Of a DNA stretch of 64,000 nt, positions 24,727 to 33,936 are shown piece by piece. How positions within the stretch are numbered: position 1 is the stretch's first letter; each line of letters begins with the position of its first letter. The position numbers and the translations under genes were made by a program. The notes beneath the pieces were generated by a model. The model had not been told where the DNA came from. It did not search any database and worked only from the letters and a program-made list of their open reading frames with translations. The stretch spans positions 7,345,501 through 7,409,500 of the forward strand of contig NZ_CP121695.1 of NCBI RefSeq assembly GCF_029761915.1, given 5' to 3'. The DNA is from Bradyrhizobium sp. CB1650 (GTDB lineage Bacteria; Pseudomonadota; Alphaproteobacteria; Rhizobiales; Xanthobacteraceae).

Positions 24727-26151
24727 ATGGCAAATCATTTTGCACGCGGCCTGCTCGCTCTTGCTGCGTTCGGCCTGTCCGGCTGCGCCTCCTTCTCGCC
24801 CGACGGCGGCATGGCGGCGGTGTCCGAGCTAACCAGCCAGAGCATCGGCAAAGACGTCGCCTTCGTCCGGTCCGCTGACGGTGCGGCTGCGGTGGATGAC
24901 ACCGTCCGCCGCCTGCTGTCGCGCACGCTGAGCACTGAGGCGGCCGTGCAGATCGCGCTCCTCAACAACAAGGGACTTCAGGCCGCCTATAACGAGCTGG
25001 CGCTAGCCGAGACCGATCTGGTGGAGCAAAGCCTGCCACCGAATCCCGTGTTCTCCGTCTCGCGGATCTCCGGCAATGGGGCGAGCGAGATCGAGCGCCA
25101 GGTCGTCGGCGACATTCTTGCGCTGGCGACCCTGTCATTCCGCTCTGACATCGCCCGCGATCGTTTCCGCCAGGCGCAGTTGCGCGCGGCGCTTGCCACG
25201 TTGCGGCTCGCAGCCGACGTGCGCCGCGCTTACGTCCGCACTGTGGCCGCCAACGAGATGGTGGTGCTACTGACCGACGCTAAGTCGACGGCGGAATCGA
25301 CCGCCCAGCTCGCCGTAAAGCTCGGCGAGACCGGATCGGTCAACAAACTCGACCAGGCCCGCGAGCAGGTGTTTTACGCCGAGACCACCGCCGACCTCGC
25401 CACCGCGCGTCAGGCGGCAACGAGCGGGCGGGAAAGGCTCGCGCGCCTGATGGGGCTGTGGGACGGCGGCCTCGATTTTCGTCTCCCCAACGCATTGCCG
25501 CCGCTGCCGCGGCGGCCGCCCGCGCTGCCCACCATCGAAGCCGATGCAGTGGCTCATCGCATCGACCTTCAGATCGCGCGGCTGGAGCTGACGGCGCTGG
25601 CAAAGTCGCTGAACCTCACCGAGGCGACACGCTTCGTCACCTTGCTCGATCTCGCCGGCATCTCTCGCCGTACCCAGGATCCGGAAGGCGCGCCGTTCCG
25701 CGAACGCGGGTTCGACGTGCAGTTCCAGATCCCGATCTTCGACGGCGGCGAGGTGCGGGTGCGGCAGGCGGCGGAGACCTACAATCTCGCCTTCAATCGC
25801 CTGACCGAGCGCGCCGTCAATGTCCGCTCGGAGGCGCGCGATGCCTACCGGGCCTACCGCTCCACCTACGACATCGCGAGCCATTACCAGCGCGAGATCC
25901 TGCCCTTGCGCAAGATCATCACCGAGGAGATGCAGCTCCGCTTCTCCAGCATGCAGGTCGACATCTTCGCGCTTCTGACCGAGGCGCGCCAGCGCCTCGC
26001 CTCGCTGCGCGGGGCGATCGACGCCAAGCAAAGATTCTTGCTCGCACAGTCCGACCTGCAGACCGCCGTCAATGGCGGCGGCACGCCTTCGGGCGGCAGT
26101 GACAATCCGACAACCATCGCCGCGGCAGCGCCTGCCGATGGCGGCCACTGA
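24727..26151 (+). CDS. TolC/CusC-family outer-membrane factor
   Basis: 474 residues with a lipobox (AAFGLSGCASF), typical of CusC/OprM-type lipoproteins. Two OEP repeats of long helices are visible. Residues near 75-110 read SRTLSTEAAVQIALLNNKGLQAAYNELALAETDLVEQSLPPNPVFSVSR, and RGFDVQFQIPIFDGGEVRVRQA opens the second repeat. It forms the outer-membrane channel of a tripartite pump. No membrane-fusion or RND gene follows, so its inner-membrane partner must be elsewhere. It is followed 12 nt later by a multicopper oxidase. Confidence 0.88.
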   Translation: MANHFARGLLALAAFGLSGCASFSPDGGMAAVSELTSQSIGKDVAFVRSADGAAAVDDTVRRLLSRTLSTEAAVQIALLNNKGLQAAYNELALAETDLVEQSLPPNPVFSVSRISGNGASEIERQVVGDILALATLSFRSDIARDRFRQAQLRAALATLRLAADVRRAYVRTVAANEMVVLLTDAKSTAESTAQLAVKLGETGSVNKLDQAREQVFYAETTADLATARQAATSGRERLARLMGLWDGGLDFRLPNALPPLPRRPPALPTIEADAVAHRIDLQIARLELTALAKSLNLTEATRFVTLLDLAGISRRTQDPEGAPFRERGFDVQFQIPIFDGGEVRVRQAAETYNLAFNRLTERAVNVRSEARDAYRAYRSTYDIASHYQREILPLRKIITEEMQLRFSSMQVDIFALLTEARQRLASLRGAIDAKQRFLLAQSDLQTAVNGGGTPSGGSDNPTTIAAAAPADGGH

Positions 26152-26163
26152 ACGGAGGCACAG

Positions 26164-27495
26164 ATGTTTTCCCGCCGAGGATTTTTGGGCACCGCCGCAC
26201 TCGCCAGCGCGTCGGCAATCAGCGGTCGCGTCCAGGCCGCTTCGATTCCGGAAGCCCCGCACATGGACAAGGTGGTGATGCAGCCGCCGCTGCACCCTGT
26301 GAGCGGGCCGGACTATCGCCCCGTCGTCACGCTCAACGGCTGGACGCTGCCGTTCCGCATGAATGGCGACTGGAAGGAATTCCATCTCGTCGCCGAACCG
26401 GTAGTGCGCGAATTCGCCGAAGGCATGAAGGTCAATCTCTGGGGCTATAACGGCCAGTCGCCGGGGCCTACCATCGAGGCGGTCGAAGGCGACAAGGTCC
26501 GCATCTTCGTCACCAATCATTTGCCCGAATACACCAGTGTGCACTGGCACGGCATGATCGTGCCGAGCGGCATGGACGGTGTCGGCGGGCTGAACCAGCC
26601 GCACATCCCGTCCGGAAAGACCTTTGTCTACGAGTTCGAGATGAAGAAGAGCGGGACCTTCATGTATCACCCGCATTCCGACGAGATGGTGCAGATGGCG
26701 ATGGGCATGATGGGCATGGTCGTCGTTCATCCGCGCGATCAGGCCTTTCGCCCTGTCGACCGCGACTTCGTCTTCGTGATGAGCACCTATCTCGTCGATC
26801 CCGGCACTTACCTGCCGAAGGTCAACGAGATGACCGACTTCAACATGTGGACCTGGAACGCGCGGGTGTTTCCCGGCATCGATCCCTTGCCGGTCAGGCT
26901 CGGCGACAAGGTGCGCGTGCGCATGGGCAATCTCAGCATGACCAATCATCCAATCCATCTGCATGGCCACAGCTTTGCCGTGACCTGCACCGACGGCGGC
27001 TGGATTCCGGAAAGCGCGCAATACCCGGAGACGACCACCGATGTGCCGGTCGGCGCCGTGCGGGTGTTCGACGTGCTCGCCGACAATCCCGGTGACTGGG
27101 CGTTTCACTGCCACAAGTCGCATCACACCATGAACGCGATGGGCCATGACATGCGCAACATGATCGGCGTCTCGCGCAAGGATCTGGCGCGCGCCGTCGG
27201 CAAGCTCGCGCCGGATGCCATGGTGATGGGGCAGAGCGGCATGGCGATGGGCAACATGGAGATGCCCGCGCCCGACAACACGCTGCCGATGATGACGGGC
27301 ACGGGCCAGTTCGGTCCGATCGAGATGGGCGGCATGTTCACGGTGATGAAGATCCGCGAGGGAATGGCGCGCGACGATTATCGCGATCCCGGCCCCTATC
27401 AATTCCCGCAAGGCACCGTCGCCTACGAGGTCGCATCGCCCGCGACGGTGCCGGCACGACAACCGGGCGCGCCGATGCAGAAAATGAAGATGTAA
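26164..27495 (+). CDS. multicopper oxidase (copper tolerance, CopA/CueO-like)
   Basis: 443 residues with a Tat-type start (SRRGFLGTAALASA). Four copper-ligand motifs are intact: SVHWHGMIVPSG, GTFMYHPHSDEM, HPIHLHGHSF and the type-1/trinuclear HCHKSHHTMNAMGH. A Met/His-rich stretch near the end (MGQSGMAMGNMEMP) resembles the Met-rich copper-loading regions of CueO and CopA. It should oxidise Cu(I) to the less toxic Cu(II) in the periplasm. Encoded with a cupredoxin and a CusF-like chaperone. Confidence 0.9.
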   Translation: MFSRRGFLGTAALASASAISGRVQAASIPEAPHMDKVVMQPPLHPVSGPDYRPVVTLNGWTLPFRMNGDWKEFHLVAEPVVREFAEGMKVNLWGYNGQSPGPTIEAVEGDKVRIFVTNHLPEYTSVHWHGMIVPSGMDGVGGLNQPHIPSGKTFVYEFEMKKSGTFMYHPHSDEMVQMAMGMMGMVVVHPRDQAFRPVDRDFVFVMSTYLVDPGTYLPKVNEMTDFNMWTWNARVFPGIDPLPVRLGDKVRVRMGNLSMTNHPIHLHGHSFAVTCTDGGWIPESAQYPETTTDVPVGAVRVFDVLADNPGDWAFHCHKSHHTMNAMGHDMRNMIGVSRKDLARAVGKLAPDAMVMGQSGMAMGNMEMPAPDNTLPMMTGTGQFGPIEMGGMFTVMKIREGMARDDYRDPGPYQFPQGTVAYEVASPATVPARQPGAPMQKMKM

Positions 27496-27531
27496 CCGGA
27501 CGTTTCGACGAACCAGCAACTGGAGACCAAG

Positions 27532-27987
27532 ATGAAGAAGACCACGATGATCACACTGGCGGCACTCTCGCTTTTGGCCGCGCCCGCCGTCGCGCACGAA
27601 AATCATCGGCACGAGAGCTTTTCGGCCGGCGAGCCCGGCGATCCCAAGAAGCCGGCGCGCACCATCGAGATCGCGATGAGAGAGATGGACTATGAGCCGT
27701 CGAGGATCGAGGTCAAACGCGGCGAGCAGATCCGCTTCGTGCTGCGCAATGTCGGCAAGGAGGATCACGAATTCCTGCTCGCCACCACGAAGGAGAATCT
27801 CGCCCATGCCGAGGTGATGAAGAAGCATCCGCACATGGAGCACGACGATCCCAACGGGGTGCGGCTCGCGCCGAAAAAGACGGCCGAGATCCTCTGGAAG
27901 TTCACCAAGGCCGGCACGTTCGAATTTTCCTGCCTGATCCCCGACCACCGCGACTACGGCATGGTCGGCCACGTCACCGTGAAGTGA
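27532..27987 (+). CDS. periplasmic cupredoxin
   Basis: 151 residues with a signal peptide (MITLAALSLLAAPAVA). It is a plastocyanin-like fold with type-1 copper ligands: the N-terminal His in GKEDHEFLL, then the FEFSCLIPDHRDYGMVGHVTV loop carrying Cys, His and Met. It probably accepts or delivers electrons or copper for the neighbouring multicopper oxidase. The extra His-rich N-terminus (HENHRHE) may bind metal. Confidence 0.87.
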   Translation: MKKTTMITLAALSLLAAPAVAHENHRHESFSAGEPGDPKKPARTIEIAMREMDYEPSRIEVKRGEQIRFVLRNVGKEDHEFLLATTKENLAHAEVMKKHPHMEHDDPNGVRLAPKKTAEILWKFTKAGTFEFSCLIPDHRDYGMVGHVTVK

Positions 27988-28002
27988 GCAATGGAGAGAA
28001 CC

Positions 28003-28302
28003 ATGAAACCGATCATCCGCCTGACCGCAGCCCTCGCGCTGACGCTGGGCTTGACCCTGGGGGCAAGCGCGCAAGGCGCCTCCATCAGCGGCGAGGTGAA
28101 AAAGATCGACGAGGCCGCCGGCAAGATCACGCTGAAGCACGGCCCCGCCAAGAGCCTTGGCATGGATCAGCCCATGACCATGGTCTACCGCGTCAAGGAC
28201 CCCGCCGTGCTCAAGCAGGTGAAGGTCGGCGACAAGGTGACGTTCGAGGCCGAAGAGGCGGCGGCGGGGTATACGGTGACGAGGATGGAGAAGGCGAAGT
28301 AG
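28003..28302 (+). CDS. CusF-like periplasmic copper-binding protein
   Basis: 99 residues from ATG at 28003 (GGAGAG upstream; an ATG at 27991 is less well placed). A signal peptide is followed by a small OB-fold: SGEVKKIDEAAGKITLKHGPAKSLGMDQPMTMVYRV. The His, Met and Met positions (KHGP..LGM..PMTM) match the Cu(I) site of CusF. It is the last gene of the copper cluster. Confidence 0.88.
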   Translation: MKPIIRLTAALALTLGLTLGASAQGASISGEVKKIDEAAGKITLKHGPAKSLGMDQPMTMVYRVKDPAVLKQVKVGDKVTFEAEEAAAGYTVTRMEKAK

Positions 28303-28322
28303 GCCGTCGGTATTCCACCATG

Positions 28323-28426
28323 GTCATTCCGGGGCGCGCTTCCTGGCGCGAGCCCGGAATCCATTTCCCCACTTAGCATGCAGCACGATGGGTTCCGGGT
28401 TCGCGCTGCGCGCCCCCCGGAATGAC
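28323..28426. repeat. long palindromic element, GTCATTCCGGGGCGCGC arms
   Basis: Arms at both ends (GTCATTCCGGGG / CCCCGGAATGAC) with GGAATCCAT- and ATGGGTTCC-type inner arms. It is a dispersed Bradyrhizobium repeat lying between the copper cluster and flhA, and may end copper-cluster transcripts. Confidence 0.7.
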
Positions 28427-28467
28427 GGGCAAAAACACCCCGGTCCGCCCTCGTGCCACACCCTCCG

Positions 28468-28482
28468 TTAACCCTTTGCTAA
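28468..28482. promoter_or_regulatory. candidate CtrA box upstream of flhA
   Basis: TTAA-CCCTTTG-CTAA has the spacing of the CtrA site (TTAA-N7-TTAA) with one mismatch. It lies 171-185 nt before the flhA start, in a gap of 350 nt that otherwise holds only the repeat. CtrA is encoded 10 kb away in this window. Confidence 0.45.
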
Positions 28483-28652
28483 CCATACACCGGGCAAAAA
28501 TTGCCGGGTGAAGTCGAGTGTCGTCGGCCGCGTAGAACGGGAGAACCCCCGTGGACGCCAGTGCGGTGCCTCACTTTCGGAGCGGTGGCCCATCGGCCGC
28601 CGCGCAGACGTTTGGCGCGCGCGGGCGGAAATCGCGTGGGGAGGCAGCAACC

Positions 28653-30794
28653 ATGGTCGACGTCACCGCGGGACAAGGCGTAGGCGGCCCGAAGCCCAGC
28701 ATCCCTTCCCTCGCCGAGATCGGCAACATCCTCAAGCGCGGCGACATCGCGCTGGCGCTCGGCATCCTCACCATCCTGGTGGTGCTGATCCTGCCCTTGC
28801 CCTCGATCGTGCTGGACCTTTTCCTGGCGATCTCGATCACGCTCTCGATCCTGATCCTGATGACGGCCCTGTTCATCCAGGCGCCGCTGGAATTCTCCGC
28901 CTTCCCGACCATCCTCCTGATCTCGACCATGCTGCGCCTGTCGCTCAACATGGCCTCGACCCGCCTGATCCTGTCGCACGGGCACGAGGGCACGGATGCC
29001 GCCGGTCACGTCATCGAAGCCTTCGGCAGCTTCGTGATGGGCGGCAATTTCGTCATCGGCATCATCGTCTTCGCCATCCTGGTCATCGTCAACTTCGTCG
29101 TCATCACCAAGGGTTCGGGCCGCATCGCCGAAGTCGCCGCGCGCTTCCACCTCGATGCCATGCCCGGCAAGCAGATGGCGATCGACGCCGACCTCTCCGC
29201 CGGCTTGATCGACGAGAAGGTCGCCAAGGAGCGGCGCAAGGCGCTGGAGGACGAGAGCGGCTTCTTCGGCGCCATGGACGGTGCCTCCAAATTCGTCCGC
29301 GGCGACGCTATCGCCGGCCTCCTCATCGTCTTCATCAATGTCGTCGGCGGCATGATCATCGGGGTGGCGCAGCAGGGCCTGTCCTTTGCCGACGCCGGGC
29401 GCAGCTACACGCTGCTGACGGTCGGTGACGGCCTCGTCACGCAGGTGCCGGCGCTGATCGTCTCGACCGCGGCGGGCCTGCTCGTCTCCAAGGCCGGCGT
29501 CTCCGGCGCGGCCGACAAGGCGCTGATGAAGCAGTTCTCCGGCTACCCGCAGGCCCTCGCAATGTCCTCCGCCGTGATGCTGGTGCTGGCGGCGCTGCCG
29601 GGCATTCCGACCATCCCCTTCCTCGCGCTCGGCGCCGGCGCCGGCGCGCTCGCCTGGCAGGCACGCAACCACAAGAAGACCGTCGTCAAGGCCGAGGAAG
29701 CCGCCAAGGCCGCGCCGGCGGCCAGAACGCCCGGCGCGCCGGGCGCCGCCGCAGCGGAGGAGCCGATCTCGGCCGCGCTGAAGATCGACGACCTCAAGAT
29801 CGAGCTCGGCTACGCGCTCTTGCCACTGGTCAACGGTCCCGACGGCACCGACCGCCTCACCGAGCAGATCAAGGCGCTGCGCCGTTCGCTCGCGATCGAG
29901 ATGGGCTTCGTGATGCCGGCGGTACGCATCCTCGACAACGTCCAGCTCGAGGCCAACACCTACATCATCAAGATCAAGGAGGTCGACGCCGGCACCGGCA
30001 AGATCTGGCCGAACCAGTTCATGGTCATGGACCCCGGCGGCAACCAGGTCCAGGTGCCCGGCATCCACACCACCGAACCGACCTTTGGCCTGCCCGCGAC
30101 CTGGGTCGACGCCAGCCTCAAGGAGGAGGCCTCGCTCAAGGGCTACACCGTCGTCGACGCCGCGACCGTACTCTCGACCCACCTCACCGAGCTGCTCAAG
30201 GCCAACATGTCCGACCTGCTCTCCTATGGCGAGGTGCAGAAGCTGCTCAAGGAGCTGCCGAAGGAGCAGAGCGAGCTGGTCAAGGATATCGTGCCGGGGC
30301 AGGTCACGGTCTCCGGCATCCAGCGCGTGCTGCAGCTCCTGCTGGCCGAGCGCATCTCGATCCGCGACCTCTCCACGATCCTCGAAGGCATCGCGGACTC
30401 GCTCGCCTTCTCGCGCAATCCCGCCACCATGGTCGAGCACGTCCGTGCCCGGCTGGCGCGGCAGATCTGCGCCCAAAACACCTCCTACAACGGCTACCTG
30501 CCGCTGATCGCGTTGTCAGCCAGATGGGAGCAGGCCTTCGCCGAGTCCATCGTCGGCCAGGGCGAGGAGCGCAGTCTTGCGATGCAGCCCTCGAAACTGT
30601 CTGAGTTCATGACCGCCGTGCGCGAGGCGTTCGAGCGCGCCGCCCGCGAGGGCGAGGCGCCGGTGCTGGTCACCTCTGCGGCAATTCGTCCATTCGTGCG
30701 CTCGCTGGTCGAGCGGTTCCGCGCCCAGACCACCGTGCTGTCGCAGGCTGAAATCCACCCCAGGGCGAGATTGAAAACGGTCGGAAGCGTCTGA
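28653..30794 (+). CDS. flhA: flagellar export apparatus protein FlhA
   Basis: 713 residues from ATG at 28653 (GGGAGG upstream). The N-terminal half has about eight membrane helices and the FHIPEP signature region, here STMLRLSLNMASTRLIL and DAMPGKQMAIDADLSAGLID. The C-terminal half is the cytoplasmic FlhA_C ring domain (about 360-700), with LGYALLPLVNG and AATVLSTHLTELLKAN. It is the nonameric gate of the flagellar type III secretion system, working with the FliI ATPase and FliJ encoded at 36-38 kb. An Ala-rich linker (AAKAAPAARTPGAPGAAAAEE) joins the halves and is longer than in many relatives. Confidence 0.96.
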   Translation: MVDVTAGQGVGGPKPSIPSLAEIGNILKRGDIALALGILTILVVLILPLPSIVLDLFLAISITLSILILMTALFIQAPLEFSAFPTILLISTMLRLSLNMASTRLILSHGHEGTDAAGHVIEAFGSFVMGGNFVIGIIVFAILVIVNFVVITKGSGRIAEVAARFHLDAMPGKQMAIDADLSAGLIDEKVAKERRKALEDESGFFGAMDGASKFVRGDAIAGLLIVFINVVGGMIIGVAQQGLSFADAGRSYTLLTVGDGLVTQVPALIVSTAAGLLVSKAGVSGAADKALMKQFSGYPQALAMSSAVMLVLAALPGIPTIPFLALGAGAGALAWQARNHKKTVVKAEEAAKAAPAARTPGAPGAAAAEEPISAALKIDDLKIELGYALLPLVNGPDGTDRLTEQIKALRRSLAIEMGFVMPAVRILDNVQLEANTYIIKIKEVDAGTGKIWPNQFMVMDPGGNQVQVPGIHTTEPTFGLPATWVDASLKEEASLKGYTVVDAATVLSTHLTELLKANMSDLLSYGEVQKLLKELPKEQSELVKDIVPGQVTVSGIQRVLQLLLAERISIRDLSTILEGIADSLAFSRNPATMVEHVRARLARQICAQNTSYNGYLPLIALSARWEQAFAESIVGQGEERSLAMQPSKLSEFMTAVREAFERAAREGEAPVLVTSAAIRPFVRSLVERFRAQTTVLSQAEIHPRARLKTVGSV

Positions 30795-31088
30795 TTTGCC
30801 TTAAGAAGCCGTATGTTTTTCGGCCACATGCAAATGGTTTTTGAGTTTCTGGCGTGTTGTCGACCAGATGTCGACGAGCAACCGTACAGGCACATTACGG
30901 CTTTGAAATAATTATATTATTGAACGATTGGCGACCGCTTTTGATCGCGGCCGTTCACGTCATTTCACGCCTTTGTGATAGGCCCTTGGGAACGAATCCA
31001 CCCAATACTAGGTTGATGAGCACCGGAAGCATGAACCTTCCCCAAGAGGGCAGCGACTACTTCGGGTAGATGGCGGCAGGAGGCTTCC
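30795..31088. other. 294-nt gap with AT-rich promoter-like stretch
   Basis: No convincing gene. It contains an unusually AT-rich stretch (AATAATTATATTATTG near 30907) and a 12-codon ORF, MNLPQEGSDYFG, at 31031-31069 with a GGAAGC ribosome-site-like sequence. That ORF ends just before the gene at 31089 and could be a leader peptide or chance. Confidence 0.35.
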
Positions 31089-31289
31089 ATGAACCACTCG
31101 ATCTACAGCGCGGATCGCTCGACGCATCTGAAGATCGTGGTCGTGGCGCTGGTCGCAGGGATCGCGGTGGCGGGCCTCAGCATCGCGGCACGCTCGGGTT
31201 CGGACGATGGCCTGACCCAGACTGCCCGCGTCATCAAGGCCGGCAAGCCGGTCGTTATCACCAGCTCGAACGCATCGCTCGTTCGCTAA
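31089..31289 (+). CDS. small single-pass membrane protein
   Basis: 66 residues, MNHSIYSADRSTHLKIVVV..., with one membrane helix (IVVVALVAGIAVAGLSIAA) and a short polar tail. The AGGAGG at 31078-31083 supports this start. No domain is recognised. A clear terminator follows, so it is a monocistronic unit. Similar tiny proteins are widespread in Bradyrhizobium (general knowledge); the function is unknown. Confidence 0.7.
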   Translation: MNHSIYSADRSTHLKIVVVALVAGIAVAGLSIAARSGSDDGLTQTARVIKAGKPVVITSSNASLVR

Positions 31290-31387
31290 GGAGTTTTGAC
31301 GAGTTTCAGGAATTCACGCGGCTCTTTACCAGCCCCCCAAAGTCGCCACGTGGATATGTAGACGACCCCAACCCCAAGTCGACTACA

Positions 31388-31420
31388 GAAAGCGCCCGCC
31401 CCCCACGGGCGCTTTCTCAT
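31388..31420 (+). terminator. rho-independent terminator
   Basis: An 11-bp stem GAAAGCGCCCG / CGGGCGCTTTC with a C-rich loop, then TCAT. It ends the small membrane-protein transcript. Confidence 0.7.
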
Positions 31421-31477
31421 GTCTGGGGTGATGTTTCCGCTGCGATTGCAACGTGAGCATATCGCCCAAACGGGACT

Positions 31478-31576
31478 GTCATTCCCCGCGAAAGCGGGGA
31501 ATCCAGTACGCCGCGGCTTCTCCGTATCCCTTCACTGTCTCTTGAATGCTGGATCGTCCGCTTTCGCGGACGATCC
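31478..31576. repeat. palindromic element GTCATTCCCCGCGAAAGCGGGG
   Basis: Two internal hairpins (CCCCGC-GAAA-GCGGGG and GGATCGTCCGC-TTTC-GCGGACGATCC) with ATCCAG/CTGGAT between them. It is a dispersed intergenic repeat downstream of the NDH-2-like gene. Confidence 0.7.
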
Positions 31577-31642
31577 ACCGAGCGTTGGCGCGAACCTCCG
31601 ATCACACGATCATCGCAGACGATGCAGTGTAACAAGAGCTGC

Positions 31643-32854
31643 CTACCGCGCCCCGTAGGTCGGCGGTGGCGCCTGCACGATTGGCGCGGCGGCGGCGAAG
31701 AGATCGTCCTTGCTTCCCGACAGCGGCGGATAGATGCGCTTGCGGTTGATGGCCTGCTTGGTCGCCTTCGCGGCCGCACCGGTCGTTTGCACCTCGCGGT
31801 CCCACCCTTCGGTGTACAGCGCCCCCCAATCGCCGAGATCAAGCACCGTCACGTACCAGTCGATCCGCAGCGGCAGCAGCGGCTGGCCGGCGAGATCGGC
31901 CACCACATTGTGGCCGGCGAAGCGACCCATGGGACGGGCGAACTGGCACGACATCACGGTCGGATGCAGCCCATCGACCACGCTCGAGGCGACGTCGCCG
32001 GCGGCGAACACCCCACGCAGATCCGCAACCCGCATGAAGGGATCGACCAGCAGGCGGCCGAGGCGATCCCGCGCGCCCGGCAGACTTGCAGCAAGCGGGC
32101 TTGCGCGCATGCCGGCGCACCAGACCACGGTTTGCGTGGCGATGACTTCGCCCGAGCTCAGGCGAATGCCGGCAGCCTCGACGGCTTCGACACGCACGCC
32201 GAGACGCATCTCCACCTCGAGTGACGACAGCGCGGTCTCGATGACGGGGCGCGCGTGCTCGCCGATGGTCGTGCCGACAGCGGGGTTGGGATCGACCAGG
32301 ATGACGCGGCTGCCGGTGATGCCGGCGCGCGTCAATCGTTCCGGCATTTCGGCCGCGACCTCGATGCCGGTGAAGCCCGCGCCCACCACCACGACCGTCG
32401 CGTGCCCTGGAGACGACGCGCTGCGTCCGAGCGCCATGAGATGAGCCTCGAGGCGCAGCGCCGCGGCGTAGGTGTCGACATCGAAGCCGTGCGCGGCCAG
32501 CCCCGGAATGTCGGGACGCATCACTTCGCTGCCGAGCGCCAGCACGAGCCGGTCATAGACCAGGGTCTCGTTGCCGCGGCTCGAGACCAGCGAAATCTCG
32601 CGCCGCGCCGGGTCGATGGCATCGATCTCGCCGATGCCGTGGCTAACCCCGATCGGATCGAGCAGTTGCGGAAGCGGAATCGCGACCTCGCTGAGGTCGA
32701 CCTCGTAATTGCGCACGCGGATGTTGTGGTAGGGATTCCGATCGACGAGGTGAATGTCGATGTCGGTCGTGCCGATCTCGTCGCGCTTGCGCGCGGCACC
32801 GATCGCCGCCCACAGCCCTGCAAACCCGGCGCCTAGCACGACGATACGCGCCAT
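31643..32854 (-). CDS. NAD(P)/FAD-dependent oxidoreductase (type II NADH dehydrogenase-like)
   Basis: 403 residues from ATG at 32854. Two Rossmann sites are visible: ARIVVLGAGFAGLWAAIGAA for FAD and ATVVVVGAGFTGIEVAAEM for NAD(P)H. RVADLRGVFAAGDVAS is the second FAD contact. This is the NDH-2/carotenoid-dehydrogenase-like pyridine nucleotide-disulfide family without the redox Cys pair. It could oxidise NADH for quinone reduction or act as a soluble diaphorase. An AraC-type gene lies 122 nt upstream on the same strand and may regulate it. Confidence 0.85.
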   Translation of the reverse strand: MARIVVLGAGFAGLWAAIGAARKRDEIGTTDIDIHLVDRNPYHNIRVRNYEVDLSEVAIPLPQLLDPIGVSHGIGEIDAIDPARREISLVSSRGNETLVYDRLVLALGSEVMRPDIPGLAAHGFDVDTYAAALRLEAHLMALGRSASSPGHATVVVVGAGFTGIEVAAEMPERLTRAGITGSRVILVDPNPAVGTTIGEHARPVIETALSSLEVEMRLGVRVEAVEAAGIRLSSGEVIATQTVVWCAGMRASPLAASLPGARDRLGRLLVDPFMRVADLRGVFAAGDVASSVVDGLHPTVMSCQFARPMGRFAGHNVVADLAGQPLLPLRIDWYVTVLDLGDWGALYTEGWDREVQTTGAAAKATKQAINRKRIYPPLSGSKDDLFAAAAPIVQAPPPTYGAR

Positions 32855-32976
32855 GTCCGTTTTCTGCTTTGTTCTCGGGGAGATCCGAAAATCCGTGTCA
32901 ACCGGTATAGCGCATAGGGCCGGCCCGACCAACTGCGACGGCACCGATCGGCGATGCAAAGTTTGCGGCACGGGGC

Positions 32977-33936
32977 TTACGTCCCGCGCAATTCCGACGG
33001 CGTCGCGCCGAAGCGCTTGCGGAAGGCGCGGTTGAAATAGGACAGATCCGAAAAACCCGCCGAATGCGCGATGTCGTTGATCTTGCGCGCCCTGGCGCGG
33101 GGATCGCCGAGCAGCTTTCGCGCGAGCAAGAGGCGCTGCTCCAGCACGAATTCGGTGAAGGTCGTGCCGGCCTGCTCGAACAGGCGCTGCGCCTGGCGCG
33201 GGCTGAGCCCCGAGCGCGCCGCGACTTCGGACAGGCAGAGGTCGTTACGGCCGAGTGCGGCCATCACGTCGGCGCGCATCAGATCGAGACGGGCTGCCGC
33301 TTGCCCGCGTCCGCGCGCGAGGTTTGCATGGTCGGCGTCGGTGCCGAGCAGGAGGCCGACGAGGTCGACCATGTGCAGCGCGGTCAGATGCTGGCCGACG
33401 GCGTCGAGATGCGGGCCGTGGTCGGCGGCGAGCGCGTGATAGCGGAAGATGGTTTCGGCGACCGCGCCGTCAGAGAGGACCCTCGAAAGCTTGTCCTCGG
33501 CGCGGGGGCTAATCTCGAGCAGCGCGCGGCGCGGCATGCGGAGAGTGGTGAAGCGGTCTTCATCGGTGTGGCCGACCGTGCCGGTGACGCTCATGTCGGC
33601 GAGCATCATCTGCGACGGCGCGAGCTCGATGGTGCGGCCGTTCTGCCCGATGCGAACGAGGCCCGCATGCGCTGATATCAGCACGAGATCGTCGCTGCCG
33701 TCGGCAAGGCCGCTCTGTGTGCGCGAATATTGCGCCGATGCGCCTTCGGGAACGGCGAGTGAGATGTCGCCGACCACGCTGATCCGCAATCGGCAATCGA
33801 TGCTGTCGCCACGGCTCGGTCCGACATCGAGGCCGCAGGGTCCGCAAGCCCGGTCGCGCCATTGCTCGAATGCGGGGCCGCGTGGCAGCCCTGCGTATTG
33901 GTGAAAGAAGATGCCCGGCATCTTCGCTGCATCCAT
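32977..33936 (-). CDS. AraC-family transcriptional regulator
   Basis: 319 residues from ATG at 33936; an in-frame TTG at 33978 would add 14 residues. The N-terminal sensor resembles the AraC-binding-like domain of the FeaR/PchR-like group. The C-terminal double HTH is complete: LSEVAARSGLSPRQAQRLFEQAG and INDIAHSAGFSDLSYFNRAFRKRFGATPSELR. It probably controls the adjacent oxidoreductase gene. The ligand is unknown. Confidence 0.88.
   Translation of the reverse strand: MDAAKMPGIFFHQYAGLPRGPAFEQWRDRACGPCGLDVGPSRGDSIDCRLRISVVGDISLAVPEGASAQYSRTQSGLADGSDDLVLISAHAGLVRIGQNGRTIELAPSQMMLADMSVTGTVGHTDEDRFTTLRMPRRALLEISPRAEDKLSRVLSDGAVAETIFRYHALAADHGPHLDAVGQHLTALHMVDLVGLLLGTDADHANLARGRGQAAARLDLMRADVMAALGRNDLCLSEVAARSGLSPRQAQRLFEQAGTTFTEFVLEQRLLLARKLLGDPRARARKINDIAHSAGFSDLSYFNRAFRKRFGATPSELRGT

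Noticed and set aside
25267..28140. 957-codon open frame on the minus strand
   Set aside because: Antisense to the TolC-like, multicopper oxidase and cupredoxin genes, all with clear motifs. Its own composition (His/Arg/Ala) is shadow-like.
28479..30476. 665-codon open frame on the minus strand
   Set aside because: Antisense to flhA, with Asp/Gly/Arg-rich low-complexity translation and no domain.
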